Assembly: GCA_001247695.2 (NCBI GenBank)
Contig: LGRX02034764.1
Location: forward strand, 1-64,000
Origin: Cymbomonas tetramitiformis
Taxonomy: Eukaryota > Chlorophyta > Pyramimonadophyceae > Pyramimonadales > Pyramimonadaceae
Length of the DNA stretch: 64,000 bases
Direction of reading: 5' to 3'
A program made the translations under genes and the position numbers. The notes beneath the pieces were generated by a model. That model was not told the DNA's origin, did no database searches, and saw only the letters and a list, made by a program, of their open reading frames with translations. Position 1 is the first letter of the stretch. The number at the start of each line of letters is the position of its first letter. Positions 43,091 through 52,359 of this stretch are shown here, one piece after another.

Positions 43091-43997
43091 CCTTGCATTC
43101 AGCAACTGTTGTAATTACTGGATGGATTTGGCTGAATGTGGTATTGAGGAAAGGCTTACAACCATATTTCAATGATGTTGTTTCCCATATAAAGCCATCG
43201 CAATCGTCTGAGTCACAAGAAGTTGCAGCCGATGTCTCCAAGGGCTCCTCTGACCTTATGCAACGCTTATCGTCCACATTCGAGCATGGCATGCAAGACC
43301 CCAACCCATAATGTGCAGGATGCTCACAATAGAAACCCGTCTCACAGTTCTGCTGCTTGGCGCACGGCGGTCTGCAGAAATCCATCGAAGTGAGGCTCTT
43401 CCCACTCGAGGCATTGTTCACTTCTACCGACACGCCTCCCATGGGTGCATCCAACAGTAGTTTCCACTCTGCATTCAAAAGCTGCAAATCGGTTGCGACC
43501 ACCTCCGGCACAGTGCTAAACTGTTGCCATGAAGTCCACCAGCACAATATGTCCGGAGGGACGTCATAGAGACCAGAGATGGGATCTTTTGTGAAGTAAT
43601 CCCGGATCGTTAGCGACGTGAGATTATAAGTCCCAGTCTCAAGACCTTGGCTGAACGTGCACAGGTTCCACTGTGTCTGCCTCTTGAAATCATCGATGCT
43701 TTCTTCATCAAGCAGCCCCCAGGCACTGGCTTGCAACTTAAGGGTGACGCTTGTGGTGAATGGATTGAGGCCGCAATCAGCCAGACATCCAACGTCGTTA
43801 AGCCCAAAGCTGGCAAACTCGTATGGAGGCTCGCATATCTTGTCCCCACATAAAGGGTCACGCCACACATCTGTCACAAGCGCGTTCAGCCAGCTATAGA
43901 TGTCATCTTTTGAAGTGAAGCTACTTACAGAACTCCCATCCTGAGTTTTTGGCAAAACCTGCGCCCAGTCACATACAACAATCGAAAGGTCACGCAC
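43091..43997 (-). CDS. exon of a large membrane protein with CGDxxC/ADCG ectodomain module
   Basis: About 300 open codons ending at a GTATGG donor (43091). Reading begins with DLSIVVCDWAQVLPKTQD (the upstream end may lie beyond 43997 or at a CAG acceptor near 43965). It encodes DDIYSWLNALVTDVWRDPLC, GDKICEPPYEFASFG and GCLADCGLNP, then a beta-rich stretch, DILCWWTSW, FCRPPCAKQQNCETGFYCE and CSNVDDKRC. The WxDPxCGDxxCxxPYEF...ADCG module is, to my knowledge, found in ectodomains of large algal and protist proteins, including polycystin-like channels. N-glycosylation sequons (NLTS, NASS, NTTF) support an extracellular location. Confidence 0.7.
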
Positions 43998-44579
43998 TGT
44001 ATGTAGGTATCCCTTAACACTGATATTTCTATTGTTTTTTATGCAAAAGAATCATGCACCTTGGTTCAAAATTTTGAAGGCTGTAAAGATATGTCCGTGA
44101 TCACTAATAATCCTAGCTAATTAATCAATGAACCAGGCGGGCCTCAGCTCAACCGGTTATACCCATTACACAGCCCATTAGGATCTTTTTTTTATCAAAC
44201 TTCAATTCACACCTCAAATGGGCGTGCACTTATTACACCTACGCTTTTCACCAAGCACTTGAAATTTAGAAATTTCATATCAGCCAACTCAATTTTGTAT
44301 TTTTCAAATATTGATATGCTCTAATATAATGTGGGTAATCTTACAAGGCCTCCTAACCCAAGATAGAAATGATAAACAGAAAATAATAACAGAAGCAAAG
44401 TATATCCCGGCAACTTGAAAAGTCTAAAAACCCACTTTCAGGGACACTGAGGCTTATCTCGATCGTCTACACAACACCGAAAGCAATGATAGCCATTCAG
44501 CCAGCAGGAACATCTTTCAAGAGTCATGTACCCCGGAGGTTCTCCTAAGCTTCCAAGGAATGAATAGGCTCGTGGTGAG

Positions 44580-44735
44580 CCTCCACGGGGTATTCAAATA
44601 AGTGAAAGCTTTTACCGTTGAGCTGATTGTGTAGGTGACATCATATGCAATGAACGCCTTGCGCTGCATCGCCCCATCCCAAGGCCCAAAAGTTATTACA
44701 AATGCGCTGGAAGTGTCGTTACAATACATAATTTG
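44580..44735 (-). CDS. candidate exon upstream of the ectodomain exon
   Basis: Minus-strand segment encoding CNDTSSAFVITFGPWDG, then QRKAFIAYDVTYTISSTVKA and FTYLNTPWR. A beta-rich extracellular composition. Splice ends are not clear. Confidence 0.4.
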
Positions 44736-44852
44736 CATCAGTGTTTATAATGTCCAAGTTTCAAGCATTATGATGCACTTACCACACAAGCAATCTTCAG
44801 GTCCTTTGAAGGCAGAAACCAAAATACAGTGTACTAGTAACATAATTACATG

Positions 44853-44933
44853 GGTTGTCTCGTAACTATCTCCACTACTCCAGGGTCATATTTAATATGA
44901 AAGGTGATATTGCTGAACGTTTGATGAACCCTA
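44853..44933 (-). CDS. candidate small exon
   Basis: Follows a GATAG acceptor (from 44933) and ends near a GTAATT donor. It encodes VHQTFSNITFHIKYDPGV and VEIVTRQP. Beta-strand-like, with a sequon (NIT). Probably the same gene as the exons downstream. Confidence 0.4.
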
Positions 44934-45155
44934 TCACAAATTTTCAATGTGGCATGGGCATTAGTTGCTTTCTCTCGATCCCTCTGTAAATAGAAAATCT
45001 TCTCTGTCCCTCTATCGGGAACGTACACCGCCGGGACGGATTTTTTTCTTAACAGGAAAGCTGAATTTGCAAACACGTGTTCTCATCCTAATTCCAGCAT
45101 TATCAGTATCGCCAATTATCAGTCAATCAGATCCTTACAGGCTATGCAAACCCCA

Positions 45156-45620
45156 GGGCCTTTGCAGGTACCGAGGGTCCAGAGGCGGCCAAAGGTTAGA
45201 GTCACTTTCACAGAAAAAGGCTGAAAAACTGCAAAATACACTTAGCGTTTGGGCTCATAAAATGTGAACCGCTATAGGTATTCAAGTTCTGAAAAGTGCG
45301 TATTTTTTTTCAGCTCAATTGTAGTTTGATGCAACAATCCCCAAAACCCGAACCGAAATTTTGAAGTCGTGACATCGATCGCAAAACGGTGACGAAAGCG
45401 TCACTTTCGTCACCGTTTTGCGATCGATTTCAATGATCCAATTCTTCGATTCGAGTTCTCGGGTTTTTTGCGACGAACTGGAATTGAGCTGAAAAAAAAT
45501 ACGCAATTTTCAGATCGTGAATACCTGTGACGGTTCGCATGCTATGAACCCAAACCCAAACCCTAACTTGTTTTTGGCCGAAAAGTGACGTTTCTGGACC
45601 CTCCGTACCTGCAAAGGCCC
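45156..45620. mobile_element. 465 bp MITE with GGGCCTTTGCAGGTAC termini
   Basis: Inverted termini GGGCCTTTGCAGGTACCGAG on the left and the complement of GGGCCTTTGCAGGTACGGAG on the right; a CCCA on each side could be a short target duplication. At 45378-45425 lies a perfect hairpin with arms GCAAAACGGTGACGAAAG. A second copy of the left half lies at 47733-47855 and part of the interior at 48418-48470. Confidence 0.8.
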
Positions 45621-45624
45621 CCCA

Positions 45625-47399
45625 ACACTGTAATACAAGGTTTTGGGCCAATCACCTAAGTGGCGTTTACTGGCTGAGGACCGGCGTCGTCAAGGTGCCA
45701 GCAATCTTAAACAGAATCATTTAAAACAGTTAAAAAGCTTCCAAGCCTTGCAGTTAAAAACCTTGGTTGGACAACAAATCACAGTGGAACAAAGCAAGAT
45801 CTGCTGAGAGAAGCCTGAGACTCAAGATCTGCTCAGCTCCATGAAGTAGCTAGTAGAGAATGTGCTTTAAATACTCTCTGGCTTTGTAGCACAGTCTCTT
45901 CTACTAAGTCCGTGCTATATACACTGTCAGCTGCTAGATCGAAGTTGTGCCATGGGCCGGGTCGCGAGGGGAAGCATCACACCTGCACAAATAGGAGGCT
46001 GAAATAGAACGAAATGAATACAATAAAAGCAAACATGTTGACGTAGTCTCCTGATGCAACACCCTCCCTCTTGCAAATGAGCATGTGCTCTAGATGCAAC
46101 TTGAACGGAGTCACCCTTTAATTATCACCATTTCAAGGCATGACGATTGTCACATACTCGACGGTGAGAGCTGGCACCAGCCTGCCATCGTCTATAAAGA
46201 ATACTGGCACAACCTCCGGGTCGGAACTTCCAGGGTGCCGACCAGCCACACTGAGGTCTCACAAAAACTCGATGCTTACGATGCAGATGATCAAGGGATC
46301 CGCAGTATCAAAGCTTTTGTGACAACGACGGTGGAAGTGTCCGTCGAAGTTCAATGGTTTAGGCTGCTAAGTTATTACAGCTGTCAAGTCGATAATAACC
46401 TTTCAAGACCGGAATATCAAAAATAGCAGCGCGGAAGTATCATGGTTTCTCTAGTAGGGCATCTAGGTGAACATTGCTGGCCACTTGGCCATTTGGCCAC
46501 TTTGGCCACGTGATCAACGAAAGAGTGACAGGCGCAGACGGAAAGTGAACCCCTGCCGCAGGCAAAAAGTCGTAAAAGTCTGAAAGGCTGGCCCCCAACT
46601 TGCTGGTATCAGCGCAAGGTCCAAGATTATTGCAACTACACTGGTAAGCAAGGTGGGGACAGAGACTCGGTGCCGGAGCCCTTTCCGCAGCTTCGTCAAG
46701 GATATGACCATGCAGACAGCATTTTCACGGTTGTGATGGCGGTGGAGGCAAAGGTGGGGGAGGGAAAGGTGGTGGGGAAGTAGGAGGTGTGATGGTAGTG
46801 CATTCACTCTTTCTTTCTATTCTCTCCGCAAAACGGCCATGGACAAGTCGTAGCAGCTGAAGTCGTTCTCGTGTTATCGCAACGTCCTTCGAAGCCTGAG
46901 GTACCGAACACCGGGCCATGAGGTTGTAAGTGGTAACGACGGACAAGTAGTCTCAGACTGCGGTGATGGAGCTGATACCGGTGTAAATGTAAATGTTGAC
47001 ACACGGAACTTACAAACGTGTATTAGTAGTATTACGTATTTCAACCTAGCTATTTTTTTGCAAGCGAAAGTTGCAAGTGTCGCCATAACACGTGTAGAAA
47101 GCGCAACCTGCTGTTAGGGGAAAATAAGCTCCATGTGTAACAGTGCTTTCACTATTTGAAGCGATTCACAGTATGTAGCTTGCAAACTCAGCAGCGTGTT
47201 GACAAAATTTTTAATGAGAGTGAATTCCTCCGATAGTGTGCGAGCCTCGTTTCATGAGTACGTGCGTTCAATCTGCTTAGACTTCCCTGGCACTATACCG
47301 TCATGCTGACATCGGGCCTGGCGCGCCCATAGTATAGTGGTTTCCTGCTACCTCAACAAAGTTACCTCTTCGCAAGGTACTTTACAAGCATTATCAGGG
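45625..47399. other. mostly unassigned; possible minus-strand exons
   Basis: Two minus-strand stretches look protein-like but lack clear splice sites: 46140-46260 (VVPVFFIDDGRLVPALTVEY) and 46510-46720 (CPHLAYQCSCNNLGPCADT, then GASLSDFYDFLPAAG). Both could be exons of a secreted protein. The rest shows nothing recognisable. Confidence 0.35.
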
Positions 47400-47768
47400 T
47401 TATGTCAGATAATAATCAAACTGTGAAATCGCCTTTAGCTCTTCTACGCCTATAACACCGTCTTCGTTCTTATCAATACTGCTTATTAATCCCTCAAACG
47501 CATCGGTCACGTTGTCTCTCTTTGATTTGTATATCGAGCGTGCTACGGCAAGCTCTGATTCGTCCACCACACCGTCGTTGTTCGCATCGAAAGCCTCAAG
47601 TCGCTCAATATCTTCTATTGTCGCAGGGCCTGCATTGTCATTGCCTGAGTGATGCGTTCTTTGAGACGTTGAACGGTGTGCCGAATGAACGCCCCCCGGA
47701 GCCTGGGGGTGTGGCATCTTGATGACAAGTTGGGTCCTTGCAGGTACAGAGGGTCCAGAAGCGGCCAA
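47400..47768 (-). CDS. EF-hand calcium-binding protein or exon
   Basis: Two EF-hand loops on the minus strand: DANNDGVVDESELAVA and DKNEDGVIGVEELKAI, with the correct Asp/Asn, Gly and Glu ligand positions, separated by a helix (VTDAFEGLISSI). The frame ends in a stop at 47400. The first in-frame ATG (47768) lies inside a MITE terminus, so the natural start is more likely the ATG near 47717 (MPHPQAPGG), or the piece is the last exon of a longer gene. Role: calcium sensing or buffering, target unknown. Confidence 0.7.
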   Translation of the reverse strand: MAASGPSVPARTQLVIKMPHPQAPGGVHSAHRSTSQRTHHSGNDNAGPATIEDIERLEAFDANNDGVVDESELAVARSIYKSKRDNVTDAFEGLISSIDKNEDGVIGVEELKAISQFDYYLT

Positions 47769-47855
47769 AGGTTAGAGTTACTTTCACAGGAAAAGGCTGA
47801 AATTTGCAAAATACACTTAGCGTTTGGGTTCATAAAATGTGAACTGCTATAGGTA

Positions 47856-48417
47856 CAGTAATCACTCACATTTAAGGAAACTCGACGTTAAGGAAATAGC
47901 CAGCGTTTCGGGGGGGGTACCCAACTCGATGAGAAAAGCTGGCTGGATTTTCCGACTTATGAGATGGCCTGAAATAAGGAAAATGACCGCTGGCTGCCTA
48001 GCTGGAGAGGCATTTCTTAAACTAAGAAAACTTTGCCGGGAAATTGACAAATATGGTATATTTGATGGGTTTTCATGATTTTTTGCACAAAACTTGTCTT
48101 AAAGGTTTAAGTTCCTGATAGTCTGTTTCAGATATGATATCGTCATTAAAATCTTGCTTTAATTCTTTAAGCTGCGCACGGCTCTCAGGGTCCATTTTTT
48201 CGGAAAATGAACACCTTAAGAGAACGGTCTGGCTAGGGAAGCTGTCCACGTGGATGGTTATGGAATTCGCTGGCTGGCTCACGAGATCGCGGTCCACTAT
48301 CCATAGCGTTCTCTTATGACGCTGACGCTGGCGGGGGGGGGAGGGGGGGTACCCAACTCGATGAGAAAAGCTGACTGACCTGGATTTCTCTGTTTTCTTA
48401 CAGGTGGGTGATTACTG
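47856..48417. mobile_element. 562 bp pogo/Tc1-mariner-like element
   Basis: Inverted termini CAGTAATCACTCACATTTAAG on the left and the complement of CAGTAATCACCCACCTGTAAG on the right, flanked by TA (47854-47855 and 48418-48419). The empty site CTATAGGTATTCAAG is preserved in the sister MITE at 45270-45290, so the insertion is exact. An internal direct repeat GGGGGGGTACCCAACTCGAT occurs near 47915 and 48340. CAGT termini with TA duplication fit the pogo/Tigger branch. Confidence 0.85.
48073..48297 (-). CDS. short ORF with SHOCT-like motif inside the pogo-like element
   Basis: Encodes KMDPESRAQLKELKQDFNDD and IISETDYQELKPLRQVLC before a stop. The pattern LKxLKxDFxxxxISExxYxxLK resembles SHOCT-type helical motifs. 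It may be a captured host fragment or the remnant of a transposon protein. Nothing upstream gives it a complete gene. Confidence 0.3.
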   Translation of the reverse strand: MDRDLVSQPANSITIHVDSFPSQTVLLRCSFSEKMDPESRAQLKELKQDFNDDIISETDYQELKPLRQVLCKKS

Positions 48418-48481
48418 TATTCAAGTTCTGAAAAGAACGTATTTTTTTCAGCTCAATTGTAGTTCACTGTATATTGTATAT

Positions 48482-48695
48482 ATGCGAAGGCGGGGAGTTG
48501 TAACGGGCAGTGGAACTGCTGTAACGGCGGGGGACATGAGCGTGTATAGTGGCGGGGATATAAATGGGGGCGATTGCGGGAAGCGGCGGTTACGATGGCA
48601 ATCTGAACGAATCTGTCTGCAGGGCTTGTGGTTGGCTTGCGGGTTTATGCGAAGGCGGGGAGTTGTAATGGGCAGTGGAACTGCTGTAACGGTGC
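48482..48695. repeat. two-unit repeat, about 165 bp apart
   Basis: TATGCGAAGGCGGGGAGTTG followed by TAA(C/T)GGGCAGTGGAACTGCTG occurs at 48481 and 48646. The region is G-rich. No gene seen. Confidence 0.7.
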
Positions 48696-48861
48696 GGTGC
48701 GGTGGGGGATGCGACTGTGTATATAAACTGCGGGAGCGTGAGCGAAGGCGATCGCGGAATGCTGACTGGACTGCGGGGCGGAACTGCTGGGGTTTGATGA
48801 TTTGCTGAGTTGCTTTATGAGATGTTCTGCTGATAACAGGGAGGTTCCGATTTGCGATTCC

Positions 48862-49010
48862 GGGTTACGGATTACGAGTTATCGTCATAGATTCTTTTTT
48901 TCGCATGACACCGATGACGATAACTCGTAATCCGGGAAAACGTCAACGTCTCGAACTTCGGGATGCCAGTGTGAATTCTTACGTCGTTCGGGACGATTTT
49001 CGTCCCGAAC
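48862..49010. repeat. two adjacent hairpins
   Basis: Hairpin 1: GGATTACGAGTTATCGTCAT (from about 48869) pairs with its complement ending near 48935 across a T-rich loop. Hairpin 2: GTTCGGGACGA pairs with TCGTCCCGAAC (48986-49010). The same ATTACGAGTTA string recurs, which suggests a degraded MITE. No TSD was found. Confidence 0.65.
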
Positions 49011-49520
49011 TACGAGTTACGAACTAAGGTCTAGGTGCAAACTTCGTGTAAAATCGTAGATTGAAGATTCAGAATATTGCTCAGATTGTTCTGATCGAGC
49101 GTCTGTCTGCTTTGCGTTTCCCCACGGAGCGTCTGCGTCTCTTCGTCCGTCCGCATTCGTGCCACGTCGGCATGAAAACCACAGAATTTTGTAAAAGGCG
49201 ACAGCAACGGCCAGCGTTCACACGTAATTCGGAATACAGTATTCGGAGCACGACAGATTTCGGAATCGATTTTGCATTTGATGCTCATTCCGAGTGAAGG
49301 TCATCCCGGATTAGGATTACTCACCATAGTATGAGGTGCATGGTCATTATTGTGTATGATAGTGGTCACTGAACCAACAAATCCTTGTGGACGAATGGCA
49401 TCTACACCTCGATTTTGCACATTTTAAGATACTTTTGACCCAAATTTCATGCCTAGAAATAAGCAACTTTGGGGATTTTACAATGAGACAATGAGCACTT
49501 ATGAGCCCGGATTACTCGGG
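49011..49520. other. unassigned sequence upstream of element A
   Basis: No exon or element boundary recognised. The stretch is flanking DNA for element A, whose target duplication begins at 49521. Confidence 0.4.
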
Positions 49521-49525
49521 CAATA

Positions 49526-49773
49526 TCACGGGGAGCCCAATCTTTCCCCCCCACTGTAAGGGGGGGACGATGGGTCACCCGGCTTTCACCCCTCGACGTG
49601 TGTTGTCACCAGTCACCGTGTCACCGCTCTTTGACTCAATAAAACACTCTGCTCCGTATTTTATATCATCTTAGCACACATTGAATCTCTGCCCCCTGCC
49701 ATTATGTTTCACTGCTTACCACGATATATATATATATATACCCAATCATATATATATATCCCCTCTTTCGTGA
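49526..49773 (+). repeat. 5' LTR of element A
   Basis: Runs TCACGGGGAG...CTTTCGTGA, with TCACG/CGTGA as short inverted ends. It contains a C7/G7 hairpin (CCCCCCCACTGTAAGGGGGGG-like, near 49546-49568), an AATAAA signal, the block TATTTTATATCATCTTAG and an (AT)n stretch close to its end. Confidence 0.92.
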
Positions 49774-50028
49774 GGTTATCGGCCACCACTTCGGGGGAGG
49801 TTTTCGCTCTGATCCTTGAGGCCGCACTACAAGCTCCTCTCGTACAACAACGACTTCGACGTCCGCACCAGCTTCGTCTTGTTCCGCGTTGGCACCAGTC
49901 TTCGCCGCAGCATTTTTCCAGCGTTACCGCTCGCCGGAATTCGCCTTGTTGAACCATCCGAGGCCAGGGTCGCACCAGCGCCCTCATCTTCAAGCACGCT
50001 GAACACTCCGCCCTACATTATACCTATC

Positions 50029-50045
50029 ATGGCATCGGCTAGCCG
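50029..50045 (+). pseudogene. gag of element A, first fragment
   Basis: The ATG at 50029 opens a frame (MASASR) that is cut after six codons by element B. It resumes in frame at 52041, immediately after B's target duplication. It is given as a separate feature because it fixes the natural start of the element A gag. Confidence 0.7.
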
Positions 50046-52035
50046 TCACGGGTAGACCGATTTACCCCCCCACTATAAAGTGGGGGGGCCTGTCTCCTGC
50101 TGTCCTCCTTCGGAGAGCCGTGTCACACGTAGCATGCGTCTCGGTAGCTCGGAACACAGATGCATAAAACCCCTAAAGTATTTTATGTTATCATCTTAGT
50201 ATTCCGAAAGCGAGTGTTCACTGACTGCACGTTCTGTGATAGATATATATCTGACTATATATATATATCCCCCACCAGCCAGAGAATCTCACTTCTCATC
50301 AGGTTACGGGTCACCACCTCTTTTGGTGGCACTTTCTTTTTGGGGTTGCTAATTTCCGTCTCGCCGAACGTACCGGTCACCACAGACTCGTCACCTTATC
50401 GACTACCACGTCTTCACGGACTTCACCACGTCGTGATTTTTCTCTCGCGACTGACAAGTTTAACCACAGATTCGTTTCCTAATTAACGACCAATTTACCA
50501 CTAACAACATGTCTACTTCATCAACCAAACCACGCGGAGTACTTAGGGGTTTGCTCACCCCGAAGCCATCTTCGCCCGCGACTTCTACGCGTTCGGTGTT
50601 CTCGCTGAACCTGCGGTCGTGGAAGACCCGATTTTGAGCACTTTACAATTCACAACAGATTCGTGTCCTTATTCACGACCATTACACAGCACCTCTTCTA
50701 CGAAACCACGCGCGGTCAGCTGTGCTTTTCGTACGACCAACTGGCTGGTCGTACGCCGTTTTTGACCTTACCTCCGCTTTCCCCGTGAAATTTGACCCCG
50801 ATTTCACTTTTCCATCACTCGATTTGGTTAATTTTACGGAAAGTTACGTCGACACCAAGAATAACCCAAACGCACTCTCGACTTTCTGGCCAGCAGCACC
50901 GCTCCTGGCGGGAAGACCGTTTGCCGCACGACGTTTTTGACTTCACCGACGTTTTCCTTGCGAGAATCTACCCCAATATGACCCTTTCATCGTTTGATAT
51001 AATTTGCTTAATTTTACGAAAAGTTAGCTTTTCGCTTGGGAACCCTAGCTTTGGGTTCGCGGATTCTGCAGTCAGCGGTCAGTGGTCGGCGACCATGTCC
51101 ACTGGACCTCAGCGTGCACGTATGGCCGCTGTTCGTTCAGCGTTGATCTCTCTTCGAGTACATCGGCAACATCCTACCATTGGCTATGGTCTGGTGGTGT
51201 CTGGTGGTGTTTGCGCACCAGACACCAAGCTCGAGTCCATCGCGCTCACCATCGACAACGAGTGCTTTGACTATTTCGACCTCATCCCTCCCCTTCCCTC
51301 ACCTTCACCTTGTGCGCCCCTTGGTCACCATCTAGTGGTGTCTGGTGGTGTTGTCACGCCCACTTCACCCTTCACCGTCATCCCTTTCAAGCCTTTTCCC
51401 ATGAGCTCAACCACATCCCTTCACCGCATTTTCCACCTTCCACCTCCTCACCCTTTCTTCGTCGGTGCATTCGCTCTGGTGGTGCCAGGCCGCTTTTGGC
51501 CTTGGCACCGCACGGGCATTGGCTGAACATCGTCTTCCTTACGCTCGACGTCCTCTGTCATCGAGAACGTCGCCGCCGCCTGCTCCAGAGCCCAAACCCT
51601 GACTCACTAGACAATTCTGTGTAGCCCTCTGTTTCAATCTAAGCAGCATGAACTAGCGCCGGCGGATGCCCATCTAGCTGAGTTGAAACAGGCTCCTTAG
51701 ATTTCTTGCTGTGGGATGGCCGGCAGGCCTATTGACACTGCTCCCTGTTTCCACCTCTCTCCTTCTGGAGGAGGTGGTGTCACGGGTAGACCGATTTACC
51801 CCCCCACTATAAAGTGGGGGGGGCTGTCTCCTGCTGTCCTCCTTCGGAGAGCCGTGTCACACGTAGCATGCGTCTCGGTAGCTCGGAACACAGATGCATA
51901 AACCCCCTAAAGTATTTTATGTTATCATCTTAGTATTCCGAAAGCGAGTGTTCACTGACTGCACGTTCTGTGATAGATATATATCTGACTATATATATAT
52001 ATCCCCCACCAGCCAGAGAATCTCACTTCTCATCA
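50046..52035 (+). mobile_element. LTR element B, 1,990 bp, nested in A
   Basis: LTRs 50046-50301 and 51780-52035 (256 bp each, almost identical) with perfect target duplication AGCCG (50041-50045, 52036-52040). GGTTACGGGTC follows the 5' LTR (primer site) and GAGGTGGTG precedes the 3' LTR. The size is that of a TRIM, yet it holds one ORF (51095-51526). It splits the gag start of element A. Confidence 0.93.
51095..51526 (+). CDS. small protein of element B (143 aa)
   Basis: Begins MSTGPQRARMAAVRSALISL and contains YGLVVSGGVCAPDTKLESIA, HHLVVSGGVV and FALVVPGRFW, ending HRTGIG. The ORF in element C (53359-53784) has nearly the same length, the same start (MS...ARMAA.RSAL.SLR), the same GLVVSGG...P.TK.ESI centre and a similar end, although the DNA has diverged. 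Conservation of both ends argues for a real protein, possibly a reduced gag-like or accessory factor. The longer upstream frame is not shared with C, so this ATG is chosen. Confidence 0.6.
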   Translation: MSTGPQRARMAAVRSALISLRVHRQHPTIGYGLVVSGGVCAPDTKLESIALTIDNECFDYFDLIPPLPSPSPCAPLGHHLVVSGGVVTPTSPFTVIPFKPFPMSSTTSLHRIFHLPPPHPFFVGAFALVVPGRFWPWHRTGIG

Positions 52036-52040
52036 AGCCG

Positions 52041-52359
52041 CCGCAGTCTGGGTGACGTGCTCCGCTCTGCGCGTGCGGCATCTGCTTCGCCCACGCCTAC
52101 ATCATCACCGCAGTCTGGTTCCCAGGCGCAGTCACCGCGTGCTCGCACTGCCGGCCTTGACGATCCGGTGGTGCGCATGAACACGCTCATCAACAAGCCC
52201 AACTCCATTTCACCTGCTGCCACGTCTGCACAGTTTCACCGCGACGCCTCGGTCTGGGTTTCTACTCCTGTCCGGGCTTCTCAGCAGCACGAGTACAACG
52301 ACCGCATGGACTACGCCTTCAACTATGGGGAGGAGCTGGTGAAGTTGCTCCGCTCCCAT
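52041..52359 (+). pseudogene. gag of element A, second fragment
   Basis: Continues the element A frame: SLGDVLRSARAASASPTPTS, an Ser/Pro-rich linker, then MNTLINKPNSISPAATSAQF and MDYAFNYGEELVKLLRS. It is cut at 52359 by element C. Codon pattern and absence of stops support former coding. Confidence 0.6.

Larger units (their letters stand above)
47733..48470. mobile_element. second copy of the GGGCCTTTGCAGG MITE, split by an insertion
   Basis: Left part 47733-47855 (CCTTGCAGGTACAGAGGGTCC onward) and right part 48418-48470 (TATTCAAGTTCTGAAAAG onward) match contiguous sequence of the copy at 45156-45620. Between them sits the element at 47856-48417. The right terminus is missing. Confidence 0.75.
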
